DNA of 64,000 bases, taken from contig NC_088314.1 of assembly GCF_910592395.1 (NCBI RefSeq), positions 17,645,998 through 17,709,997 of the forward strand. The letters run 5' to 3'. Shown here in pieces: positions 39,601 through 51,600 of the stretch (position 1 is the stretch's first letter; each line of letters begins with the position of its first letter). The DNA is from Lineus longissimus. Its lineage: Eukaryota > Nemertea > Pilidiophora > Heteronemertea > Lineidae. The position numbers were made by a program, and so were the translations under genes. Under the pieces are notes generated by a model, which did not search any database, was not told the origin of the DNA, and saw only the letters and a list, made by a program, of their open reading frames with translations.

Positions 39601-42600
39601 AATATGCGAGCCTTCTTAATTTTTGCTAACAGTCTTTAGTCCGTAAAACACTCGGCTCAATCAAACTGTTACCGCAAGCAATGTTCAGAGCAAGCAATAG
39701 TTATGAATATTGGTCCATCGAATTTCAGACCCACCCGATGTGCCGACGATTTCTGGATGGCCAAATAATTCAGAACGTGTTGTGGGTGAGACTCTTACCT
39801 TGACCTGCACTGCCGCAACTAAAGGAGGAGCACCAACATCCTTTGAATGGTATCTGGGCACGACGAAGTTGGTTTCCACCGGGACAATAGGCGAGACATA
39901 CGAGAAAGTAGTGCAACTGTCTGATGCTGGCGCTTACAAATGTCTAGCCAAAAATGATGATGGGGAGGCCGAGTCTAATGCTCTGACTCTGGCAGTTCAA
40001 GGTAAGTCAACTTAATGATTTAGATATACTGTAATCTGTTAAATCTTCGCGCCGTTTTTTGACAATTCGCGAAAATTGCTGAAAAGAATAAAACGTTCGC
40101 GATTTTTATTTTCTTGGATTGAAAATTTCTTCTCTTGGTTTTTTCAATCAAAATTTTTTTTTCACATTTTTTAATTTTTTGTCAATCGATTCAATTCGCG
40201 TAATAGCGGTTTACAATACGATCCATTTACACGCATTCGTTACAACACTTCGAGGCCAACCCAAAACTTCTCTTTGCACGATTAAGTTCCAACTTGTGAA
40301 TTGAAATTGGAGACAATTGCCCAATATAAAAAATGTCCGGGTCTATTTGGCAAGCCGCTCGCCGAACAGGCATCTTTTTTTGTCCTGTTTGGAGAGCCGC
40401 TTGCCAAACAGCACTAAAAAGCCACCCTGTTCGGCCAGCCGGGCTTGCCAAACAGGTAAAAAATCTACCCTGTTTGGCGAGCTGGAGACTTTACTTTGAT
40501 ATTAATGAGTTCGGCTCTCCATTCAGGACAAGAAAAAGTCGCTGTTTGGTAAGCCGGGCTTGCCAAGTAGTCACTTCCATAAAAAATATGTTGCCGTCTG
40601 AAAATGAGTGACAACAAAACGAAGTTTTTAATCATGTATTACACAACTTTGCTTATGTCCACCCATCTCCATCTATTTCCAGTTCCACCTCAGACTCCAA
40701 CGATTTCTGGTTGGCCAGCTAGTTCACAAATTGACGTTGGCGACACTCTAAGCTTGACATGTAGAGCTTCCACGGGTGGTTCCACGCCTACTTCATTCGA
40801 ATGGTATCTTGGAGAGATCAAGTTAAATTCCACTGATGCTAGGGACGAATACTATGTAACAGTTGTGACACTCTCGGATGGAGGACACTATAAGTGTTCA
40901 GCCATAAATTCGTATGGACAGGCAGATTCGGCGACGTTGAATCTTACAATTACAGGTACATTTAAATTACTGGTGCTGGTATGGACAAATTATGGACGTA
41001 TTATGTGTTATGGTTGTACAACACAGGTGGTTTCGATTCCAGGTGTCGCTGCTTTGACGAGTTGTTTTGCCCGTTCAGTGCTAGGAGGCGATGCTTCACC
41101 CTTAAGAATTTCTCTTAAGACATTTTCCTTACGATATGTACTCTTAATCAAAAGGGGAAGCTTACCAAAATAAAAAGGTGTATCATATGAGTTTTCACAT
41201 GCAGCAACTGACCAGAATGCGACAACATGGCACTTTCTTTGGTGAAAAGGTAGTGTTGTCTGCCTCGTTTAAAGTTCCTTTGCAATTCTTCATCCTTTTA
41301 AGTCTCAATGAAAATAACATGATCTCTTTCTTCAGATCCACCCCTGGTCCCTACCATTTCTGGTTGGCCGAATAATTCCGTCCTCGTTGTTGGCCAGACT
41401 CTTAATTTGACCTGCACTGCCGCAATCGAGGGAGGAACTCCTACTACATTTGAATGGTACCTCGCCTCGGAGAAATTGGTTTCAACTGGCTCGATGGGTG
41501 AAACATACGTAAAGGAAGTAACGCTATCAGATATTGGCTCATACAAGTGTTTGGCCAAAAACGATGATGGAGAAGCTGAATCGATTACATTGTATCTAGC
41601 AGTTCAAGAACAAATATTTGATGTTTCCTTCTCACTGGAATCTGGTAACTTCTCCCAAGAGCTATTGAATGAATCATCGCCAGCTTATATCGCGTTGGTG
41701 GCGCAAATGACTAATGTGGTATGTAGAATTCCGTTTTTGGCTCATCACTGCTCAACCAGTGACTTCGATATACATAGTCCCTTGCTAGACTGCACTCTAA
41801 CTTTGTGGCAGAATCCAATATTCAAAGAGAACACTTAGATATTATGGCGATATTTCTATGAATAAAGACTAAAAACGCATTTACTTCGGTTTTGCACAGA
41901 ATTACTGAGTGTCTGAAAGTTGAGTCAATGAACAGGATGCAAGTTGATATACGCAGTTAGATGTAGACCAGTTTGTTAAGTTAAGTCACTCAACATGAAA
42001 CACAAGCCATGTTTACTTACCTTGTGTAGAAAACGAGTTTTCGTCCCGAAATCTTGATTCTACTCAAGCGTGCTATCAGATGTCAGCGGATGTAAGGGCA
42101 TTGTACCTGTAAAATGAAATGGTCCAGGGACCATGTACTCACCTTGGGTGACGACTACGACGACGGACAACGGCCGCCACGGTGTTGTATAAGCTCCCCA
42201 GATATGAGCTAAAAGTGATGAAGAAAAATTGATAAGTGATGAAATCAAGCAATTTTCAGAACTTACTTTGAATGTTTGTATATGATCAGATTTTGATTTT
42301 GTTTTTCTTCAAGTTGACGCAATCCATCAACACTTACTCGAGCAGCGGCAACGTGAAACAGGTCATAATCATAGGATTTAGGTAAGCTCATCCTGTGGAG
42401 TGAACTGCAAACTCTTTGAGTCGAGGCCCCGCAACCACCACTCCGAATCCCACGCCAGACTGACGACCTAACATACAACTTACAGCTTCTTATTTCATGA
42501 TTTGTGACGAGACAATGCACGACACCCAAGGAGCCATTTTCAGATTTTCAGATCGTCCATTCGTAAATGTTTTGATCGCGTCATTTTCGGCACTTGAGTG

Positions 42601-45600
42601 CAAACCACTGGTCGGAGTTCTTTGAAGTTTGTTTTTTATTGAACTAAGCTGTCAGCGGATGTAAGGGCATTGTACCTGTAAAATGAAATGGTCCAGGGAC
42701 CATGTACTCACCTTGGGTGACGACTACGACGATTGACCATTGGGATTCAGTTAAGAATTTTGTAATTTCTGTATATACTGACAATGATGCTGCTTACAAA
42801 TACTAGTAAATCCTGTTTAGACTAGAGCTAATTAAATGAAATGGCCAGGGCCATTGTGCTCACCTCATGTGGAGGAAAGATGGATAAAGAGCATGGTATT
42901 GTGTCATGTAGTGTTAGGTTTGATGTAGGTCCAAGCAATTACAATTTCCCCAAAATGGCCAATTTACAGTACATTCGACCTCTGTGACCTTGAAAAGTAG
43001 GTCAAATCAAAGAAGACCCGGGTGATACATTGAATGGTTGTTAGAATTAGATGTACCTATGATATAAAATTGGTGCCAATCGGGCAAGTCATTACTAGGA
43101 ATAATGGCATTTTGATGAATTTAGGATTTGGCCCCCTCCCTGGAGGCCAAACGGCAAATCAGATCGCACCAAACTTCGGTACCTGAGATCACCTGACCAA
43201 GGGGTACATGTGTACTTAATTTGTGATCAATAGTCATTGCAGTTAAGAAACGTGCCATAGTTACATCCTGACGGCGAATTTACGTCATTTGACCTCTGTG
43301 ACCTTGACAAGAAGGTCAAATTAAAAACCTGTGCGACATATACTGTATGGTGGTTAGATGTACCCATGATATCAAATTGGTGGCAATCGGGCAAGAAGTT
43401 AAGGAATAATCACATTTTAAGGTTTTTGATTTTTGCCCCCTGGTGGTCAAGTGGTGAATCATATTGGACCAAACTGAGATCACCTGACTAAGGGGTAAAT
43501 GTGTACCAAATTTGGTATCAATAGTCATTGCAGTTTAGAAACGTGCCGTCGTTACATCCTAACGGCCAATTTACACCATTTGACCTCTGTGACCTTGAAA
43601 AGGAGGTCAAATCAAAAACCCGGCGGATATATGATGCACCTTTGCTAGAAGTACCTACCATATTTTTTTCAAAATTTCCCGACTACTATTAAGGGAGATA
43701 TTGCATATTTTCACTTTTAACGTTTGGCCCCCTGGTGGCCAAACCATGAAACGAATCGGACTGAAACTTGGTCTCCAAGGTGTCATTACATAAGGGTACA
43801 TGTGTACTAAGTTTCAACACAATAGCTCTAACAGTTACGAAACGTGCCCGGACGACGGACGCCACGGTATGGGATAAGCTCACCTCTGCTAAGAGGTGAG
43901 CTAACAAGAGTAAAAACAAACTTCAAAGAAATTCAACCTCCTTAGTTTGCGCTTCACAGCCCAAAACAATCCAGACAAAACACAAATAATGAGACATCTT
44001 GGGTTTTTTTCAGATCTGGAAGCATTATTGTTATATCCGAAGTTATCCTGAACGTCGCTGCCTCAATAGACACATCCGGCAACCTTCCTGACAATACTGA
44101 AGTTAACAATGCAATCACAGACTTTTTCGCAAATGAAACAACAGTTGCTGAAGAACTTGGTTTTAATGCAACAACTCTCAATGTGGTTGAGCATGTAAAG
44201 TGTAAGTTTAGTATAGTTTCCATTGTACAGGGGCCAACGCCGGATACTAGGCGGGTTTGACATGCGCCAGATTAATGTTGATGAAAGTTATTGGCTCCGC
44301 AATTGTAACTACAGCGGAATCAGATCTCATGTATTGACATTTATCTGTCTACTTCAAACTTTAAAAATCTTGCATTGAAATTTCAGGCTAAACTCTGCAT
44401 ACTTTATTTTTACGAAATTTAAATGATATTCATTCATTATCAATTTCAGATCCACCGTTCATACCAACAGTGACAGGCTGGCCAAGTGGCTTTGCTATCA
44501 ATGTCGGCGAAACACTGAGTCTGACCTGCACCGCAGACCCAGAGGGAGGAACGCCAACTTTCTTTGAGTGGTATCTTGGCGCAACAAACTTAACGTCGAC
44601 AGGTGTTATTGGTGAGACATATGAGAAGGTGATGGCGATGTCGGACGCAGGAGAATATAAATGTCTGGCCATCAATGAAGCAGGAACTGGCGAATCAATG
44701 AAACAGACTATAATAGTTAACGGTAAGCTATTTATAGGTTTAAGGAATTGAACCCGAGGCGGAGGACCTTGGTTGAGTTACCAAGACACTCGAGGGTGGA
44801 GCTAAAATACAGTCCAAACCCGAGCCGACAGGCGAGGGTTTGGACGAAATTTTAGCTCCACCCGAGAGTGTCTTGGTAACTCAACCAAGGTCCGAAGCCG
44901 AGGGTTCAATTTCTATTCTAAAATACCTCAAACTTAAAAAGATAGGCCACGAAAATAACTTGAATATGTGCGAATTTGGCAAATTCCATCCATCGCCGGC
45001 CCGGCCGGAGCGCCGGTAGCGCCGTTGTTTACATTATGTTACGGCAACGTTACAGAAAATGAGACATGTACATTTTTTACAGCGCGCATAGGAAGTCCGC
45101 ATCGGCTCGCTCGCTCAAGTGATGCTAAAATCCGCGCAAATGGGCTATTTGGAGCGTTTTTCTCGGCAAATATGTGTAGTGCTCATTAAAAAACTTAGGG
45201 TGGTTGATGCTTCCTTGACTGATTTGTGTTTGAAGCAGTGTTTTGAGAGCCTCAAACTTCTGAAGTGAGCTGAAATTCCATTGACGTGACGTGTGCATGG
45301 TTTCCACATTTTAGTGCAACCCGAGGGAACTTTGGTAGAGCATCTTGGTTGCGTGTCCAAAACACTCCTCTCTCAGAACGAGGCTTATGCATTTTCCATT
45401 TAAAAATTGACTTTACGGTACCAAGGTATTTTAGAATGTCACGTTTAAATTCCTACAGGATCAGAAACCCTGAATAATTTTACTTCCTCGTTTTCATTCG
45501 TCTTGACATATATTGCACCGAAGCACATTTGCTATTGTGTTTTTTCTTCTTCTTTGTTATGCAATCAAAGTAATGCTTTCGATGTGACAGAGTTTGGAAT

Positions 45601-48600
45601 GTTTTGTTTTGTTGTTGTTTTATTTTTAATTTTGGCTTTGCAACTTATGTATCTGATTGTAAATCAATGTTGATAGGGCTCATAGTATCAAAGGTCCTTA
45701 GATTTTCAGTTCGGTTTCAGTTGTGTATGCTTGTACATGCACAATCTTTACAAACTCTTTGTGAGATTCTGGCTAAAGATATGACACCGAAATCTTACAA
45801 TACTCTTGTAAAGGTTTTACTCATGATCCATACGAAACGGAATAACCCATATACGAAGGGACAACTTTAGCATGAGATATGAGGCCTATCTGAAATTTGC
45901 AAGCCACCTCATAACACTTGTGGAAATCTTTATGATAAGTAAGCATTTAGTGATTGCATGTTGGCTAATAGATATTATCTTCCTGATCATATAGATTCCA
46001 CGTCTAAGTTGTCCCTTTTACTAAGAATCCTATAACAATCGTGATTTTCGAACCTGGTAACACGGACGCAAACACAAGCTCATAGTCATAGGTGACCTGT
46101 TTCTTCTTCTTTTGCAGAAGCACCAGACGCTCCTACAATCGTTGGATGGCCGACGGATTCAGTCATCACTGTCGGAGAGACTCTAAGTTTGACATGCACA
46201 GCCGCAAAGTCAGGTGGAACGCCCGATTACTTCCAATGGTATTTAGGGACAACACTATTGGCATATGCAGGAACAATGGGACAGTTATATGCTACGACAG
46301 CAAAATTGTCAGATGCTGGCGACTACAAATGTGTCGCATATAACGCAGGAGGAGATGCTGATTCAGCGATAGAGACGCTTACAGTACTGAGTAAGTATCC
46401 CACCCGGAAGGCAACTCATGAAGAAAAAATATTCTCTCAATTAAGAGCGTTGAAGGCATAGGCCGCCAACAACTCTCCACCATCGTCCTTAGTCCTAAGC
46501 GATACTCTCCATAGTGGCTGTGTTGAACTTATTAGCCATAATATGATTGTAAAAGCACTATAATCCACTTTCAGATCCACCAAATGTACCGACAGTGACA
46601 GGTTGGCCGATTGGCTATGCCATTACCGTTGGTGAGACTCTGAATCTGACCTGTATCGCAGACCTAAGCGGAGGAACGCCAACCCGCTACGAGTGGTATC
46701 TAGGCGCAACAAACTTAACGTCAACAGGTGTTATTGGCGAAACATATGAGAAGGTGATAGGTGTTTTAGATGCAGGAGAATACTCGTGTCTGGTTGTCAA
46801 TGATGCAGGTTCGGCCGAATCGACAGCTCAGACTATCACAGTTAACGGTCAGTAAACGTTCAACAGGTGGTAAATGATTTCCATCTCACACATCAGAGGA
46901 TTTGGCAGTCAAATGTTGCATTCGTGTTCCCTTTTCTCAGGGAACAGGCCTACTTCGAGTCTGCTTGGGGATAAAATCCCCGAGAAATGTTCAAAATAAA
47001 GGTTTAAATGTTTTCGAAGAGAAATTGATTAAAGGAGTGCCTTTTGATTATTCAAGCGAAGTCTTTAAGGGAGCTCTTATCTGCGTTTTCAACAGTAATA
47101 GTGAGGGGTGTCACCCATTTACGCTCTCCCCTGAAACCATCATCATGTTTTTGTAATTTAACCCCGCTTTCCTAAAATCATGGCTAGAGAACAGTAAGGC
47201 ATTCATATGCCAAATATTATTTAATCTAAAGGTCGAGTTTGAGAGTAACTTTATTGCAAGCACTCTCTGGTTTTCCAACCATTTGCAACATTATTTCCAG
47301 AGCCGCCAGACGCCCCTATAATCGTTGGATGGCCGACGGATTCGGTCCTCATTGTCGGAGAGACTCTAAGTTTGACATGCACAGCTGCGAACTCAGGAGG
47401 AACGCCCGATTACTTCCGATGGTTTTTAGGGACAACACTATTGGCATATGCAGGAACAATGGGACAGAATTATGAGACGACGGTCTCCCTCTCCGACGCA
47501 GGGTCTTACAAATGTGTAGCATATAATGCTGGAGGGGAGGCTGAATCTGTTGTGGAGACGCTTAACGTTCAAAGTAAGTTCTAATCGTGCATACATATAT
47601 TTACCGGTGCACGTAGGCCTTGTAATGGCTATGAAAATTGGTGAGGACAAGTTTCAGCTTGATACCAGTCGATGGCGAGTTCTGTAGCGTGCATCAATAT
47701 TGCTACACTCGGGACGCAGTGGACCTGCCTCGTCCCTCCCCTAGCCATAGGAAGGCTATGTTGAGGTAATGACTGGACTACCCTTAGAACTGCTGTATGT
47801 CCTTAAAATTAGATTCGGGTTAAATTTGTCTCGCCTAGGTGAGATTGACTGTTAAAAGCTTAATCACAAATATAATCGATTTGATATTATGGTGTAATGG
47901 AAATCATGGAAATACATAGGAAATACTCAAATTGAAAACGGAATTTAAATAATACATGAACATGTAGCACTTGATTAACAAATATTTCATAATTAGTAAA
48001 CTCTGTAATCATCTTCCGACTCGCTTTCAGATCCACCAAATGTACCGACAGTGATTGGTTGGCCAAGTGGATATGCCATTACCGTTGGAGAGACTCTGAA
48101 TCTGACCTGTATCGCAGACCTAAGCGGAGGAACGCCAACCCGCTACGAGTGGTATCTAGGCACAACAAACTTAACGTCAACAGGTGTTATTGGCGAAACA
48201 TATGAGAAGGTGATAGGTGTTTCAGATGCAGGAGAATACTCGTGTCTGGTTGTCAATGATGCAGGTTCGGCCGAATCGACAGCTCAGACTATCACAGTTA
48301 ACGGTAAGCGTATTTGCACGTTGCCAATGCTAAGCTGATTCCCAAATAATCATCAAAGGTAACACATAGTGTTGCCTTGTATCCGTACACTATACCACTC
48401 AGCCTTATGTCAATTGTGCACCCTTATTACTAGTATCATCGTGTCAGTCTTCGGATTTGTTTTCCAGGGGTTGTCATATTAGCCTTTCTTTATGCCCCAG
48501 TCGTCACCCATAGCGGGTGATGACGTGCTGTGTTGTTCTCCGCTGGATAGTATGATTAATAGACTCTATATGATTTCCATCTTCATTTTCAGAGCCGCCT

Positions 48601-51600
48601 GGTGTCCCAACGATCGTTGGTTGGCCGGCGGATTCAGCAAAGGCTGTCGGAGACACTCTCAGTTTGACATGCGCGGCTGCAAACTTGGGAGGAACGCCCG
48701 ATTACTTTCAATGGTATCGTGGGACAACACTGTTGCCATATTCCGGAACAATGGGACAACATTACGAGACTACTGTGTCCTTGTCCGATGCTGGGGATTA
48801 CAAATGTGTTGCAATCAACGCTGGAGGACAGGCGGAATCAGTTGTTCAAACTCTCTTGGTCCAAAGTGGGTTTTCTTTCTTTTTTGTAAACAACCTTCAT
48901 CAAACTAGAATTAAGTGAAAGTGGAAATTGCTTAATCCTATTAGTAGGACACCATTGGATTCTCCTCAGTAAGAACACAGATAATGCTCATGCTCATGCG
49001 AAAAGCGAATACACTGCTCCAACTGTAGGAGCAATTTTCCTAAATGTTCTTTTCAACTCATTTGAAGAGAGAAAGTTGACACCGAGGATACCTTGGTGTT
49101 GATGTGATGTTTGGTTCTAAATTGAGAAAATCTGAGGAAGAGGAACCACAATGTACTCACCTTAATCGTGTAATTCATTTTCAGATCCGCCAAACGTACC
49201 TACAGTGACAGGCTGGCCAGCCGGGTTTGCTATTATCGTCGGTGAAACTCTGACATTGACCTGTAGCGCTGACCCTGCAGGAGGAACGCCAACTCGCTTT
49301 GAGTGGTATCTTGGTGAATCAAACTTAACGTCATCAGGAGCAATGGGCGAAACATATGAGAAAGTAATAGATGTCTCAGATGCAGGAGAATATAAATGTC
49401 TGGCCGTAAATGATGCAGGTTACGGTGTATCGACGAAACAGACTCTTACAGTTTATGGTGAGTGTACTGTATTCATTGTCGGGATCTGATGTAATGATCT
49501 ATGTGAGAGACAATGCATTGTAAGTTCTAAGCCCGTGTGAAATTGGTCTATGTTTACATTGGTAGAAGGTGCTTCATTACCTTTACCCCTAGCTTACCTT
49601 CCTTACCTTTACCCCTACGTTGTATTAGTGTTAAGGGGGTACGCCGTTCTTGATAACTGGTGGTCCAGGAAAAAAGAAGGCAGTTATACACAGTGCCGTA
49701 GTGCAGTTATTATGCATACACATTTTCTGAAACTTGGTGTTTGAAGTATTTGTATATTTGTCTACACAAAGGGAATGTGGTCATTTACATTTTGTACGTA
49801 TTTACGCAGTTGGTTCTTTCTAATTTACGCTGTTTCAATAATATGTCTTTCGTGTGATGATGTCCAATGAAATAGCTCTACTTGTTATGACACATGACCT
49901 TTTTCCATTATAGACCCACCGGATGCCCCAACAGTTGTTGGCTGGCCAACTAATTCAGAACTCAATGTTGGAGAGACTCTTAGCTTGACATGCACCGCTG
50001 CAAACACTGGGGGAACACCCGATTCCTTCAAATGGTATCTGGGATCAACAGTATTGCCATATTCTGGAGTGATGGGGCAATATTATGAAACCACTGTGTC
50101 ATTGTCAGACGCAGGGGCTTATAAATGTGTTGCTATCAATGCCGGAGGACAGGCTGAATCAACTATGCTGACGCTGACAGTACTTGGTAAGTACAGTTCC
50201 TCTTAAAGCTTCGGTGTGAGGGCTGATAAAATCATTTTTGGTAACGTAAAGATAACCATCTTCACAGAGTGGTCGCCAGTTCAGCTATTGTGAGATAAAA
50301 AATATAGTGAGGCAAAAATCCCAATAAAGATGTTCTTCTGGACCTGGCTCACCAAGAAACACAAGGAGCCTTGCCCAAAACGAAACATGAGGAGCCAAAA
50401 TAATGTTGATATTTGATCGCCAAAGCTCTTCACATTCCTAAAACAGAAATAGAGTATGACTTCCTGCTTTTGATGAAAATGGCGAATGGCAATAAACTAC
50501 CCAATTCGTTTGTACCAAAATATCGTCATTATGAGTCCGAATTATTCCGAGAGCAGCCAAACAATTTTTGAGAATGAAAAATCCTGTTTCATTGTTCTGG
50601 AAATAAAAAGGGTGATTTGTATAATTGTTGATTGTCACTTATATATGTCATATGTTATATATGTCAACTACAACTGCAGAACCAACCACAACTCTGGAGC
50701 CAACAACCACAGAAGAGCTGACTACAACTGATAAACCAACCACGACTCTTGAGCTAACCACCACTGTGGAACCAACTACAACAGCTGAGGAAACCACCAC
50801 TCTGGAGCCAACAACCGCAGTGGAACCAACTACAACTGCTGAACCAACCACAACTCTTGAGCCAACAACCACAGTGGAACCAACTACAACGGCAAAACCA
50901 ACCACCACTCTGGAGCCTACAACCACTGCGGAACCAACTACAACTGCTGTACCAACCACAACACTGGAGCCTACAACCACAGTGCAACCAACTACAACGG
51001 CAGAACAAACAACAACTCTTGAACCAACAACAACAGTGGAACCAACTACAACGGCAGAACCAACCACAACTCTTGAACCAACAACCACAGTGGAACCAAC
51101 TACAACTGCTGAACCAACCACAACCCTCGAGCCTACAACCACGTTGGAACCAACTACAACAGCGGAACCAACGACAACTCTTGAGCCAACAACCACGGTG
51201 GATCCAACTACAACGACAGAACCAACCACAACTTTGGAGCCTACAACCACTGCGGAACAAACTACAACTGCCGCACCAACCACAACTTTTGAGCAAACAA
51301 CCACGATGGAACCAACTACAATTGATGAACCAACCACAACACTGGAACCAACAACCACAGTGGAACCAACTACAAAGGCAGAACCAACCACAACTCTTGA
51401 ACCAACAACCACAGTTGAACCAACTACAACTGCAGAACCAAGCACAACTCTGGAACCTACAACGACGGTGGAACCAACTACAACAGCGGAACCAACCACA
51501 ACTCTGGAACCAACAACCACGGTGGAACCAACCACAACAGCGGAACCAACCACAACTCTGCAGCCAACAACCACAATGGAACAAACCACCACTGCTGAAG

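Larger units (their letters stand above)
35224..50679 (+). other. Introns of the Ig region
   Basis: Introns run from 184 to 1,632 bp. The larger ones hold the SINE, MITE, foldback and dispersed elements listed separately. A GC-rich block at about 44990-45140 with no exon support is unexplained. No additional phase 1-1 Ig exon was found between the 17 listed. Confidence 0.6.
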
